A stretch of DNA of 64,000 bases from an uncultured Collinsella sp. (GTDB lineage: Bacteria; Actinomycetota; Coriobacteriia; Coriobacteriales; Coriobacteriaceae): the NCBI GenBank assembly GCA_902492235.1, contig CABUKS010000012.1, positions 1 through 64,000 on the forward strand, given 5' to 3'. The position numbers were made by a program, and so were the translations under genes. The notes under the pieces are model-generated. The model saw only the letters and a program-made list of their open reading frames with translations, was not told where the DNA came from and made no database searches. The number at the start of each line of letters is the position of its first letter. The first letter of the stretch is position 1. Shown here piece by piece: positions 34,306-43,476 of the stretch.

Positions 34306-34893
34306 ATGAGTCCCATTCAAATCGCCCTGCTGCTGCTCGCCGTTGCCGGCGTGTGGGCCATCGTTGAGCTCGCGCTTACCCTGCGCAAGACCCGCACCGT
34401 TGTCGACTCGCTCGATAAGACCGTCAACGACCTTAACAACACCATCGCCGAGGCTCAGCCTGTGGTGGCAAAGCTCGATGGCGCTGTCGATGAGCTTACG
34501 CCGGCGCTTGCCCAGATGGAGCCGCTGCTTAAGTCGAGCAAGACGGCAGTTGATGCTCTTACCTCCAATCTCGTAGAGGTCGAAGCCGTGGTTCGCGACA
34601 TTTCCGAGGTTACGGGCAGTATGGCCGAGGCCAGCAATGCTGTGTCGAGCGTGACCGACTCTGCCGCCGGTGCTGTGCAGAAGCTCTTCAATAAGGTGAA
34701 GTCTCCTGCGGCTGACACCGAGCGCAAGCTCGCCGCTGCTGCTGCGGAGGCAGAGCGGCCTACCGAGCGCGTCCTAATTGGCGAGGACGAGGTCGCCGCG
34801 GGCGACGATGATGGCCAGAAGTCTGTAGCCAAGCCTGCTCAGTATTACACCTATACGCCCGCCCAGACCTCCGAGGAGTCCTGCGATGAGTAG
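34306..34893 (+). CDS. DUF948-like membrane-anchored helical protein
   Basis: This protein of 195 residues has a single N-terminal membrane segment (about 3-24), then a long helix of repeated VDSLDKTVNDLNNTI-like heptads resembling DUF948 general stress proteins (YtxG-type). The C-terminal 60 residues are Ala/Glu-rich and low-complexity. GGGAGG precedes the ATG. It overlaps the RsbW-like gene by 8 bp and heads the sigma-factor operon, consistent with a stress role; function is not established. Confidence 0.78.
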   Translation: MSPIQIALLLLAVAGVWAIVELALTLRKTRTVVDSLDKTVNDLNNTIAEAQPVVAKLDGAVDELTPALAQMEPLLKSSKTAVDALTSNLVEVEAVVRDISEVTGSMAEASNAVSSVTDSAAGAVQKLFNKVKSPAADTERKLAAAAAEAERPTERVLIGEDEVAAGDDDGQKSVAKPAQYYTYTPAQTSEESCDE

Positions 34894-35263
34894 CGAAGCA
34901 ACTTGCCCCATTACGCTGACCGTTGCCAGCGACCCGCGTCTGGCGCGCCTTGTGCGCATGACGGCCGCCAACGTTGGTGCCCTGTGCTCTATGTCTGTCG
35001 ATCGCATCGAGGACATCCGCATGGCTGCCGAGGAGGCTTTCATCTTTGGTTGCACCGCGGTCGACTGCGATGACATCACCATCAAATTCGATGTCGATGA
35101 GACCCACGTTGGCATGACTATTACCTTTGGCGATCAGGCTACGGTCGATGAAGACGACCAGGCTGCGGTGTATGCCGAGCTCATCCTCGCGAGCGTGTGC
35201 GACTCCTACGAAAAGACTGCGGCGCCCCTGACGCTTTCCCTCGACCTCAAGGCGGATATCTAA
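34886..35263 (+). CDS. RsbW-like anti-sigma protein, degenerate GHKL fold
   Basis: This 125-residue protein aligns with the RsbW/SpoIIAB family: an N-terminal strand pair (ITLTVASDPRLARLVR), a helix VDRIEDIRMAAEEAFIFGC where the N-box should be, and a final strand block. The usual Asn of the N box (EACTNA in RsbW) is absent (EAFIFG), and the glycine-rich ATP-lid motifs are hard to find. So it may bind the sigma factor without ATP-dependent kinase activity. It sits 1 bp before the sigma gene. Confidence 0.7.
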   Translation: MSSEATCPITLTVASDPRLARLVRMTAANVGALCSMSVDRIEDIRMAAEEAFIFGCTAVDCDDITIKFDVDETHVGMTITFGDQATVDEDDQAAVYAELILASVCDSYEKTAAPLTLSLDLKADI

Positions 35264-35264
35264 C

Positions 35265-36056
35265 ATGACCGAACGTTCCCGGAGTGGCAAGACCGCTTGG
35301 GACAAGGAGAAAACCCGCGAGCTGTTTCGTCGCTACAAAGAGACCGGTGATCCGGACGCACGCGAGCAGCTCGTCATGTCCCATATGAACCTAGTAAGGT
35401 TTCTTGCCAACAAATTTAAGAATCGCGGCGAGCCGCTCGACGACCTCATGCAGGTCGGCTATCTGGGCTTGCTCAAGGCTATCGACCGCTTTGACCCCGA
35501 GCGCGGGCTCGAGTTCACCACGTTTGCCACGCCTACCATCTTGGGCGAGATCAAGCGTCACTTCCGCGACAAGGGCTGGAGCGTGCGCGTACCGCGTCGT
35601 CTGCAGGAGCTCTCGGCTAAGGTCAACCAAGCTACTGACAAACTTACCAACGAGCTGCAGCGTTCGCCCAAGGTTGAGGAGATCGCTGAGTATCTAGATG
35701 TGACTGTCGATGAGGTCCTCGAGGCTATGGAATCGTCTTCGGCCTATACCTCGGTGCCCATCGAGGCTCCTGGTGCGTCCGATTCCGACGATGCTCCCTC
35801 GATTCTCGACCGTTACGCCGACGACGACAACGAGCTCGACTTTACCGATGACCGCCTAGTGATCGAGGAGGCCATCCGTGATTTTTCGCCGCGCGAGCGC
35901 GAGGTGATCGAGCTGCGCTTTGTGAAGGGCATGACCCAGATCGAGATCGCCAAGAAACTGGGTATTTCTCAGGTGCAGGTTTCGCGTCTGCTGCGCCGCA
36001 CGCTTAAGAAGATTCAGGACAAGATCGACCCCGACGGAGTGATGATTCGTTCATGA
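35265..36056 (+). CDS. SigB/SigF-type RNA polymerase sigma factor
   Basis: This sigma-70 group 3 factor has 263 residues. Region 2 includes LVRFLANKFKNRGEPLDDLMQVGYLGL and the -10 recognition segment FTTFATPTILGEIKRHFRD. Region 3 follows with RRLQELSAKV. Region 4 has ERFVKG-type helix-turn-helix (MTQIEIAKKLGISQVQVSRLLR). This layout matches SigB/SigF of Bacillus and actinobacteria. Its likely partner is the RsbW-like protein just upstream. No RsbV antagonist is in the window. Confidence 0.9.
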   Translation: MTERSRSGKTAWDKEKTRELFRRYKETGDPDAREQLVMSHMNLVRFLANKFKNRGEPLDDLMQVGYLGLLKAIDRFDPERGLEFTTFATPTILGEIKRHFRDKGWSVRVPRRLQELSAKVNQATDKLTNELQRSPKVEEIAEYLDVTVDEVLEAMESSSAYTSVPIEAPGASDSDDAPSILDRYADDDNELDFTDDRLVIEEAIRDFSPREREVIELRFVKGMTQIEIAKKLGISQVQVSRLLRRTLKKIQDKIDPDGVMIRS

Positions 36057-37465
36057 GTGAGCACCCCCAACAAACCGATCGCGTGCTGCGCGACACCCGC
36101 ATTCTGACGCTGCGCATTTGGGCTGTTGTCGGCTGCATTGTTATTGCTGCTGTCATCTTTAACCTTATGGGCATCCTGGCACCGGTTATTGAGTTTCTTG
36201 CCGTCGGCTCCATCATTGCTTTTGTGATGTCCCCGATCACCAACTGGCTCGAGCACCATGGCGTGAATCGCGGCATCGGTTCGCTTATCGCGCTTATTGT
36301 TGTTGTTGCCGAGCTCGTCGGTGTCGTTTGCATCTTGTCGCCGATTCTCTTTGGTCAGATCATGGAAGTCCTGAGCCGCCTGCCCGAGCAGCTTCGTGTT
36401 GCAGGTGGCGATCTCAACGAGATGATCTCGCATGCCAAGACGCTCAACAACACGCCGCTCAAGGAGTATTTGGACGATAATCTTTCGTCGCTGGTTGCCG
36501 TGGCATCGAAGTATGTGTCTCAGATTGCTGCCGAGCTTGGCCGCGGTGTGTTCCCGCTCATCACCAATACGGCCTCGCAGTTGTTCGTGATCTTCCTTGG
36601 TCTGGTGCTTGCCTACTGGATGGCCTGCGACTACCCTCGCATGCATCACGAGATTTGCACCATCATCGGTCAGGAGAAGGAGACCTCGTACCGCTTTATG
36701 GTCGCCATCCTTTCTCGCTCTGTCGGCGGCTACATGCGCGGTATGGTCGTGACGTCCATCTGTGGTGGTTTCCTCGCCTTTATCGGTTTTATGATCATCG
36801 GCCATCCGTATGCGGCGCTCATGGCTATCTTTACCGGCATCATGCATTTGGTTCCGGTCGTCGGTCCTTGGGTGAGCGCAGCAATCGCCACAGTGCTTGG
36901 TTTCATGTTCAGCCCCATGTTGGCGTTATGGACGCTTATTGTGACGATGGTCGCGCAAAACGTCACCGATAACGTGATTTCGCCTAAGGTTATGCAGAGC
37001 TCGGTGCAGGTGCATCCCATCATGAGCCTCACGGCGCTCGTTATTGGCTCGGCACTCATGGGCCCCATCGGCATGATTATTGCCATCCCGCTTTGTGCGG
37101 CCCTCAAAGGTATCTTCGTGTACTACTTCGAGAATGAGACCGGCCGCCAGCTTGTGGCCTATGACGGCGCCGTGTTTAAGGGCACACCGTACCGCGATGC
37201 CGATGGCAACCCGGTCGCCGCCTACGACGCGCTCGGCGACGACACCTTCATTTACGAGTCCGAGCTCATCGGCAACGAGACTGCGCCCGAGGCCCAAGCG
37301 ATGCCTAAGCCCGAGTTCGATAATCCCTGGATCAAGCTCTCGGGTTTGCAACCCGATGCCACGGGCTTCTTCAAGAATCCCTTCGCCAAGGACGATGACT
37401 CCAACTCGGACGACGATACCAAAACCGGCATCGACGGCTCCATGGACGATTCGGATTCTAAATAG
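36053..37465 (+). CDS. AI-2E family transporter (PerM/YdiK type)
   Basis: This 470-residue membrane protein has about eight hydrophobic segments with the family pattern: a helical pair near residues 20-85, an amphipathic loop about 90-165, then VGPWVSAAIATVLGF and a C-terminal helix block ending near 360. The 100-residue tail is acidic and Asp/Ser-rich. It starts within the sigma gene stop (ATGA), suggesting coupled translation and a stress-linked role. Substrate is unknown; some family members move AI-2 or ions. Confidence 0.85.
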   Translation: MSEHPQQTDRVLRDTRILTLRIWAVVGCIVIAAVIFNLMGILAPVIEFLAVGSIIAFVMSPITNWLEHHGVNRGIGSLIALIVVVAELVGVVCILSPILFGQIMEVLSRLPEQLRVAGGDLNEMISHAKTLNNTPLKEYLDDNLSSLVAVASKYVSQIAAELGRGVFPLITNTASQLFVIFLGLVLAYWMACDYPRMHHEICTIIGQEKETSYRFMVAILSRSVGGYMRGMVVTSICGGFLAFIGFMIIGHPYAALMAIFTGIMHLVPVVGPWVSAAIATVLGFMFSPMLALWTLIVTMVAQNVTDNVISPKVMQSSVQVHPIMSLTALVIGSALMGPIGMIIAIPLCAALKGIFVYYFENETGRQLVAYDGAVFKGTPYRDADGNPVAAYDALGDDTFIYESELIGNETAPEAQAMPKPEFDNPWIKLSGLQPDATGFFKNPFAKDDDSNSDDDTKTGIDGSMDDSDSK

Positions 37466-37471
37466 GCCCTA

Positions 37472-37711
37472 TTAACGTTTCTTGAAGTTGTAAATGACAA
37501 TAAACGCGAGCAAAGCGATTGATAAGGGGCCGGCTACATAGAAAAAGAGAACGTCAATTGCGCGTAGAGTGTAATAAGCCTTATCGCCGGACATTACTGC
37601 ATACAATACGTAGCCAAATGCTGGTTGGTTTGCGTACCAGCAGGAGAAGGCCAAGAGCGCTAAAAGTGCTAGTACCAGAAGTGCATTCAGGACAAATCGT
37701 TTACTTTTCAT
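37472..37711 (-). CDS. Small two-helix membrane protein, hypothetical
   Basis: This 79-residue protein has a basic N terminus (MKSKR) followed by two hydrophobic helices (about 7-24 and 52-74), and ends in KKR. I do not recognise a family. It has a strong ribosome site (AAGGAG) 8 nt before the ATG and a good promoter at 37738-37766, so it is probably real. It is convergent with the AI-2E gene, which ends 6 bp away. Confidence 0.65.
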   Translation of the reverse strand: MKSKRFVLNALLVLALLALLAFSCWYANQPAFGYVLYAVMSGDKAYYTLRAIDVLFFYVAGPLSIALLAFIVIYNFKKR

Positions 37712-37737
37712 CGATCGCTCCTTCCGGGTGACTCTTA

Positions 37738-37766
37738 TATGTAATTCTACAGCAGTCCTTTTTCAA
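37738..37766 (-). promoter_or_regulatory. Promoter of the small membrane protein gene
   Basis: On the - strand, TTGAAA (37766-37761) and TACATA (37743-37738) are 17 bp apart. Confidence 0.6.
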
Positions 37767-37803
37767 AGGATCGCACAGTACTGAATAACGTGCACTTTCG
37801 CTG

Positions 37804-37833
37804 GAGGGTCGCTGTTTGGCGGCCCTCTTTTTT
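37804..37833 (+). terminator. Terminator upstream of alaS
   Basis: The stem GAGGGTCGC/GCGGCCCTC has one T-G pair and is followed by six Ts. It precedes the alaS promoter, so it stops upstream readthrough. Confidence 0.8.
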
Positions 37834-37859
37834 GCACTTACGCGGCGGGATGGTAATAT
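37832..37859 (+). promoter_or_regulatory. alaS promoter
   Basis: TTGCAC at 37832-37837 and TAATAT at 37854-37859 are 16 bp apart, 46 bp before the start codon. The -35 overlaps the T run of the upstream terminator. Confidence 0.7.
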
Positions 37860-37905
37860 CGTTACGTTTGAACTGTTTCGATGTGAAACCGAGGAGATTC
37901 CCTCT

Positions 37906-40563
37906 ATGAGTGCTGACTACCCGTCAATGACTACGGCCGAGATCCGCTCCAAGTTCCTCAACTTCTTTGAGGAGCGCGGTCTTAAGCTCTATCCTTCTTC
38001 GTCTCTTGTTCCCGACGATCCTTCGCTGCTGCTTGCCAACGCCGGCATGAACCAGTTTAAGGAGTACTACCAGGGCAAGAAGACCATGAAGGAGATCGGC
38101 GCGATCTCCTGCCAGAAGTGCGTCCGCACCAACGACATCGATTGCATCGGCGAGGACGGCCGTCACCTGTCGTTCTTCGAGATGCTCGGCGATTTCTCTT
38201 TTGGCGGCGTCTCCAAGGAGCAGGCTTGCGCCTGGGCCTTTGAGCTCATCACCAAGGAGTTCAAGCTGCCGCTCGACCGCCTGTACTTCACCGTCTTTAC
38301 CGAGGACGACGAGACTCACGATGTGTGGCGCTCTCTGGGCGTTGCCGAGGACCACATCTCCCGCCTGGGCGAGGATGACAACTTCTGGGCCGCTGGCCCC
38401 ACCGGCCCCTGCGGTCCGTGCTCCGAGATCTACTTTGACATGGGCGAGGAGGTCGGTTGCGGCAGCCCCGACTGCAAGCCCGGTTGCGACTGCGACCGCT
38501 TCCTGGAGTTCTGGAACCTCGTCTTTACCCAGTATGACCGCCAGGAGGACGGCTCCATGCCGGAGCTGCCGCACCGCAACCTCGATACGGGCATGGGCCT
38601 GGAGCGCATGGCCGCCATCATGCAGCACAAGACCGCCAACTACGACGGCGATCTGATGCAGCATCTCATCAAGCTGGGCGAGAAGATTAGCGGCAAGACC
38701 TATGACGCCGACGATTACTCTGGCGCCAGCCGCTCCCTGCGTATCATCGCCGACCACTCCCGTGCCGTCGACTTTATGATCTCGGACGGCATCCTTCCCG
38801 GTAACGAGGGTCGCGAGTACGTCCTTCGCCGCCTGCTCCGTCGTGCCGTGTTCCACGGTCGCCTGCTGGGCATCGAGGGCGCCTTCCTGACCAAGTTCAT
38901 CGACGAGGTTAACGCTCAGATGGGCGAGGCTTATCCCGAGCTGCTCAAGAATGTCGCGCTCGTCAAGGGTATCGTCGCCTCCGAGGAGGAGCGCTTCTCC
39001 ACGACGCTCGACAACGGCCGCGTCTATCTGGACGAGGCCCTGGCAGCGCTTGCCGAGGGCGCTGTGCTTCCGGGCGACGTTGCCTTTAAGCTGCACGACA
39101 CCTTTGGTTTCCCCATCGACCTGACCGTCGAGATCGCCGGCACCGCTGGCCACGATGTCGATATGGACGGCTTCACTGCCTGCATGGAGGACCAGAAGGC
39201 CCGCGCCCGCGCCAATGCCAAAGGCGACGCCTGGGGCAGCTTCAACGACGTTTGGGTCGAGCTTTCCGACAAGGTCGCCGCGACTGAGTTCGACGGCTAT
39301 GACAACGATGTGATCGAGGGCGCCAAGGTTGTTGCCATCGTGCGCAACGGCGAGTCCGTCGAGTCCGCTGCCGCCGGCGAGGACGTCGAGGTCGTGCTCG
39401 ACCGCACTCCGTTCTATGCCGAGATGGGTGGCCAGCAGGGCGATACCGGCGAGCTTTCCGCCGAGGGCGTTTCGCTGACCGTTTCCGATACCAAGAACCA
39501 CAACGGCCTGTATGCCCACGTCGCGCACGTTGCCGATGGCACGCTGACTGTCGGTGCCGCTGTTACCGCCGCGCTCGACGCCGAGCGCCGTGGCTTCCTG
39601 CGCCGCAACCACACCGCCACGCACCTGCTCGACGCCGCCCTTAAGCAGGTCCTGGGCGAGCACGTCTCCCAGGCCGGCTCGCTGGTGACGCCCGAGCACC
39701 TGCGCTTTGACTTCACGCACTTCGAGGCTCTGTCCTCCGAGCAGCTCAAGGCTGTCGAGGACCTGGTCAACCAGCAGATCTTCGCTTCCAAGCCGGTCGT
39801 GACCCGTGTCATGGGCATCGACGAGGCTAAGGCCGCCGGCGCTGTCGCTCTGTTTGGCGAGAAGTACGGCGATGTCGTCCGCGTCGTCTCCGTGGGCGCC
39901 GAGGACCAGCCGTTCTCCCGCGAGCTCTGCGGTGGCACGCACGCTGCCAACACTGCTGAGATTGGCTTGTTCAAGATCATTTCCGAGTCCTCTACGGGCT
40001 CGAATGTCCGTCGTATCGAGGCCGTGACCTCTAAGGGTGCTCTCGACTATATGGCCGACCGCCTGGCGCTCGTCGACGCCGCCGCCGCTGCGCTCAAGTG
40101 CCGCGTCGACGAGGTTCCCGCCCGCGTGGAGAACCTGCAGGCCGAGCTGCGCGAGACGTCCAATAAGCTCAAGAAGGCTCTGACCGGTGGCTCCTCCGAC
40201 GCCATCTCCAGCGCCATCGAGAGCGCCGTCGAGCTCGACGGCTATAAGCTCGTTGTCGCTGAGCTCCAGGGCCTTGAGGCTGCCGACTTGCGCAACGTAT
40301 GGGATACCGTGCATCAGAAGGTCGCCGGCCCTGTCGCTTGTGTCGTCGCCAGCGTGACTGAGAAGGGCACTCCGGCCCTGCTCGCTGCCGGCTCCGATGA
40401 CGCTGTGAAGGCCGGTTTCCACGCCGGTAACGTGATCAAGCAGATCGCGGGTCTGGTCGACGGTCGCGGTGGCGGTCGTCCCAACATGGCCCAGGCCGGT
40501 GGCAAGAATGCTGCCGGCATCGCCGATGCCCTCGCGGCCGCTAAGACCGCGCTCGGCGCCTAA
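37906..40563 (+). CDS. alaS: Alanyl-tRNA synthetase
   Basis: AlaS of 885 residues charges tRNA-Ala. Class II motifs lie in the N-terminal half (motif 2 region FFEMLGDFSFGG, GTGMGLERMA-like TGMGLERM near 228). The editing domain has NHTATH (about 567-572) and CGGTH (about 677-681), followed by a helical C-terminal domain (C-Ala). The ATG at 37906 follows GAGGAGA; the reading frame is open further upstream but lacks such a site. Confidence 0.96.
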   Translation: MSADYPSMTTAEIRSKFLNFFEERGLKLYPSSSLVPDDPSLLLANAGMNQFKEYYQGKKTMKEIGAISCQKCVRTNDIDCIGEDGRHLSFFEMLGDFSFGGVSKEQACAWAFELITKEFKLPLDRLYFTVFTEDDETHDVWRSLGVAEDHISRLGEDDNFWAAGPTGPCGPCSEIYFDMGEEVGCGSPDCKPGCDCDRFLEFWNLVFTQYDRQEDGSMPELPHRNLDTGMGLERMAAIMQHKTANYDGDLMQHLIKLGEKISGKTYDADDYSGASRSLRIIADHSRAVDFMISDGILPGNEGREYVLRRLLRRAVFHGRLLGIEGAFLTKFIDEVNAQMGEAYPELLKNVALVKGIVASEEERFSTTLDNGRVYLDEALAALAEGAVLPGDVAFKLHDTFGFPIDLTVEIAGTAGHDVDMDGFTACMEDQKARARANAKGDAWGSFNDVWVELSDKVAATEFDGYDNDVIEGAKVVAIVRNGESVESAAAGEDVEVVLDRTPFYAEMGGQQGDTGELSAEGVSLTVSDTKNHNGLYAHVAHVADGTLTVGAAVTAALDAERRGFLRRNHTATHLLDAALKQVLGEHVSQAGSLVTPEHLRFDFTHFEALSSEQLKAVEDLVNQQIFASKPVVTRVMGIDEAKAAGAVALFGEKYGDVVRVVSVGAEDQPFSRELCGGTHAANTAEIGLFKIISESSTGSNVRRIEAVTSKGALDYMADRLALVDAAAAALKCRVDEVPARVENLQAELRETSNKLKKALTGGSSDAISSAIESAVELDGYKLVVAELQGLEAADLRNVWDTVHQKVAGPVACVVASVTEKGTPALLAAGSDDAVKAGFHAGNVIKQIAGLVDGRGGGRPNMAQAGGKNAAGIADALAAAKTALGA

Positions 40564-40580
40564 GAATCTAAGAAGTCGCT

Positions 40581-41009
40581 GTGGTTGCACTCGCGCTGGA
40601 CATAGGGGAGACCAGGATTGGCATCGCCGTCTCGAGCCGTGATGGCAAGATGGCGATGCCTGTCAAGGTGCTTCCGGCTGCCGAGGTCACCGGTATGGCC
40701 AAGACGTTCCGCTACCTGGTTGAGGACTATGAGCCCGACATCCTGGTAAGCGGACGTCCCCTGACCATGGCCGGTGAGCCCGGCCCTCAGGCCGAGCGCG
40801 TTGCCGCCGTGGCGCAAAAGATTGCCGACGAGCTCGATCTTCCGTTGGAGTTTGAGGACGAGCGTCTGTCCTCGCAAGAGGCCAAGCGTATCCTGCGCGA
40901 GCAGGGACTCAACGAAAAGCAGATGAGGGGCAAGATCGACATGATTGCCGCCAGCCTGTTTTTGCAGACGTGGCTCGATCGTAAAAACGAGGAGGTTTCG
41001 CATGCCTAG
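40581..41009 (+). CDS. ruvX: RuvX/YqgF Holliday-junction resolvase-like protein
   Basis: This RNase H-fold protein of 142 residues begins LALDIGETRIGIAVS, with the first catalytic Asp at residue 6. Further conserved acids are in FEDERLSSQEA and KIDMIAASLFLQ. The family processes 16S rRNA ends or resolves branched DNA. It is between alaS and mltG, the usual Gram-positive order, and overlaps mltG by 8 bp. GTG is the start. Confidence 0.92.
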   Translation: MVALALDIGETRIGIAVSSRDGKMAMPVKVLPAAEVTGMAKTFRYLVEDYEPDILVSGRPLTMAGEPGPQAERVAAVAQKIADELDLPLEFEDERLSSQEAKRILREQGLNEKQMRGKIDMIAASLFLQTWLDRKNEEVSHA

Positions 41010-42435
41010 TGCTTCCGATCCGCGCCAGCCGAATCGTACACAGCAGCCGGCGTCGCGCCCTGCCCAGCCTGGCCAGCGTCCGGCACAGCCGACGCAGCGC
41101 GCAGCTCAGCCTGCCGCGCGCCCGGCGCAGTCCTTCTCTCGTTCGGCCCAACCTGTTCAACGGACGGGCCAGCAGCCTTCTGCTCGTTCGGTTCAGCATT
41201 CGGCTTCTCACGCGGCTCAGCAGCCCACTGCTCGTACGGCCCAGCCTGCAGGCGGCACCCGCTTTAAGCAGCAGGCACCTACCCAGCGAACGCAGGCCCC
41301 CCAATCGCATTCGCATCACGCTCGTGGTTCGCATGGCGTTGCTCCGGCGACCCGCTCGAGCTACAACACGCATGCTCGTCGCGGTGCTCAAAAGAAAAGC
41401 TCCCCGGTGCCTATGATTATCGGTGGCGTTGTTGCCGTGCTTGCGCTTGTCGCGATCGTTTTCTTTGTCGTGCCAGCCGTCAAGGGCTTCTTTGGCGGTG
41501 AGGGTGCGAAAGTCGTTGCAGGCCAGCAGGTTACTATCACGATTCCCGATGGTGCCTCGGGTGACAGCATCGCTTCGATTCTCTCCGAGAACCATATCGT
41601 AGAAAATCCCAAGGATTACTATGCGGCGGTGAAAAAGCTCAACGCCGATATGTCGCTCAAGCCTGGTGATTATTCGTTCACCACACTCATGGATGCGACC
41701 AAGGTTGTTCAGCAGCTCATGGAAGGCCCCAACGCGGGCTCCAATACGCTGACTATCCCTGAGGGCCTGACGGTCGATCAAGTCGCCGACCGTGTGGCCC
41801 AGGCCTACGACAGCATCTCTAAGGAAGACTTCCTCAACCAGGCCAAGGCCTCCAACTACGTGGACGACTATAGCTTCCTTAAGGGCGCCGCCAACGACTC
41901 GCTCGAGGGTTTCTTGTTCCCCAAGACCTATTCGTTGGGTGATTCGCCGACGGCCGATGGCGTGATTCGCGCTATGCTCGATCAGTTTAAGACCGAGTAC
42001 AAGTCGCTTGACTTTGCGAGCTGCGAAGCCAAGATCAAGGAACGCTACGGTGTGGAGATGTCCGACTACGACATCGTCAACTTGGCCTCTATCGTTGAGC
42101 GCGAGGGCCTCAACGCCGATCAACGTGCGCACGTGGCCTCGGTCTTCTACAACCGCCTTGCCGGCAAACTCGACGGTCTGCGCTATCTCAACAGCGATGC
42201 GACCATGATGTATGTCACCGGTGGCGAGGTTACCGCCGACGACCTGCAGAGCGATAGTCCGTATAACACCTATAAACACGAGGGTCTGCCGTCCACGCCC
42301 ATCTGCTCTCCGTCGCTCGAGGCACTCAAGGCCACGCTTGAGCCGACCGACTCCGAGGACCTGTATTTCTATATTACGCAGGACGAGGAGTACTTCTCAC
42401 AAACCTACGAAGAGCATCAACAGTCTTGGAATTAG
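41002..42435 (+). CDS. mltG: Endolytic murein transglycosylase MltG
   Basis: This protein of 477 residues terminates glycan strands in nascent peptidoglycan. The first 130 residues form a low-complexity cytoplasmic region built from Gln/Pro/Ala/Arg units such as QPARPAQ. A membrane helix lies at about 137-160 (VVAVLALVAIVFFVV). The extracellular YceG domain follows, with the catalytic VERE segment (LASIVEREGLNADQR) and STPICSPS. The long basic-polar N terminus is unusual. GAGGAGG precedes the ATG. Confidence 0.92.
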   Translation: MPSASDPRQPNRTQQPASRPAQPGQRPAQPTQRAAQPAARPAQSFSRSAQPVQRTGQQPSARSVQHSASHAAQQPTARTAQPAGGTRFKQQAPTQRTQAPQSHSHHARGSHGVAPATRSSYNTHARRGAQKKSSPVPMIIGGVVAVLALVAIVFFVVPAVKGFFGGEGAKVVAGQQVTITIPDGASGDSIASILSENHIVENPKDYYAAVKKLNADMSLKPGDYSFTTLMDATKVVQQLMEGPNAGSNTLTIPEGLTVDQVADRVAQAYDSISKEDFLNQAKASNYVDDYSFLKGAANDSLEGFLFPKTYSLGDSPTADGVIRAMLDQFKTEYKSLDFASCEAKIKERYGVEMSDYDIVNLASIVEREGLNADQRAHVASVFYNRLAGKLDGLRYLNSDATMMYVTGGEVTADDLQSDSPYNTYKHEGLPSTPICSPSLEALKATLEPTDSEDLYFYITQDEEYFSQTYEEHQQSWN

Positions 42436-42436
42436 C

Positions 42437-42934
42437 ATGAGGATTTTTAGCCCCAAACGATACGTTGCCTCGGTCGATCGCATCGACCTTGATACCCTGT
42501 GGGCCGATGGCAAACGCGCCATTCTGCTCGATCGCGATAACACCCTGGTGCCGCGCGACACCGAGCAGGTTCCCGCCGCGGTTTCTGCTTGGCTCGACGC
42601 CGCCCGCGCCAAAGGTTTTAAGCTGTGCATGGTGTCCAACAACTGGCATCGCGACCAGGTCATGAGCTCTGCACGCGAGCTGGGACTCGAGGCCATCAGC
42701 CACGCTATGAAGCCGGCGCCGTTTGCCCTCAAGGCGGGTCTTAAGCGCCTCGGCGCCACGGCCGACGAGGCGGTGCTGATCGGTGATCAGCTCTACACGG
42801 ACGTGTGGAGCGGCAACTTCGCCGGCGTCGATACCATCTTGGTTAAGCCGCAGGCGACGCAGGACCTGTGGTATACGCAGATCTTCCGTATCTTTGAGCG
42901 TCGGGCCCTTCGCGACCTTCCCTGCGAGGAATAG
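42437..42934 (+). CDS. YqeG-family HAD phosphatase
   Basis: This 165-residue HAD protein has the catalytic motif LLDRDNTLVPRD (nucleophile Asp near residue 32), motif II SNN and the motif III/IV segment VLIGDQLYTDVWSGN. Family substrates are not firmly known; some YqeG proteins act on phosphatidylglycerophosphate. It starts 1 bp after mltG, lies 8 bp before aroK and is probably co-transcribed. Confidence 0.87.
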   Translation: MRIFSPKRYVASVDRIDLDTLWADGKRAILLDRDNTLVPRDTEQVPAAVSAWLDAARAKGFKLCMVSNNWHRDQVMSSARELGLEAISHAMKPAPFALKAGLKRLGATADEAVLIGDQLYTDVWSGNFAGVDTILVKPQATQDLWYTQIFRIFERRALRDLPCEE

Positions 42935-42942
42935 GTCTCGTC

Positions 42943-43476
42943 ATGTCCCAGCACACCAAACACGGCTGCGACCATATCTTCTTTATCGGCTTTTTGGGCG
43001 CGGGCAAATCGACGCTCGCGCGCAACGTCGGCACTATGTTCAAGCGGCGTTTTATCGATACCGACCGCCTGGTCGTGCGCCGTTGCGGCAAGTCGGTAAC
43101 CGAGATTTTTGAGACCGAGGGTGAGGGTCGTTTTCGCGAGCTCGAGACCTCGGCGCTCCGTTCGCTCCAAAGCGAGCGCAGCCTGTTGGTTTCGTGCGGG
43201 GGCGGTATCGTCGAAACGCCGGTGAATATTGAACTGATGCACGAAATGGGTACGTGCGTGTACCTCGAGGGCGACTTCGAGGATTCGATTCGCCAGATTC
43301 GTCGGTCCGACACGCGTCCGGATTTCCGCTCGCCTGAGCATGCCGCGCGCCTGTTTGAGCATCGCCGTCCGCTGTATCGTCAGGCTGCCGACCTTACCCT
43401 TGATATTCGCAACAAGTCCTTCGAGGACGTTTCCTACCTTTGTGCCGAGATGCTTTTGGAGCGTGGGCTGCTATGA
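42943..43476 (+). CDS. aroK: Shikimate kinase
   Basis: This protein of 177 residues has the Walker A GFLGAGKST (residues 16-24), the shikimate-binding DTD (FIDTDRL), FRELE, CGGGI and the adenine/lid RRPLY arginine. These keep it a plausible active shikimate kinase. It overlaps the AroB-like gene by 4 bp (ATGA). The usual acidic residues after DTDxL (the LIE segment) are replaced by VVRR. Confidence 0.88.
   Translation: MSQHTKHGCDHIFFIGFLGAGKSTLARNVGTMFKRRFIDTDRLVVRRCGKSVTEIFETEGEGRFRELETSALRSLQSERSLLVSCGGGIVETPVNIELMHEMGTCVYLEGDFEDSIRQIRRSDTRPDFRSPEHAARLFEHRRPLYRQAADLTLDIRNKSFEDVSYLCAEMLLERGLL

Noticed and set aside
37766..37905. A T-box or amino-acid leader for alaS
   Set aside because: No GGTGG T-box motif or specifier structure is present; an ordinary promoter after a terminator explains it.
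37924..40590. 888-residue - strand frame
   Set aside because: It is antisense to alaS and has no plausible domain.
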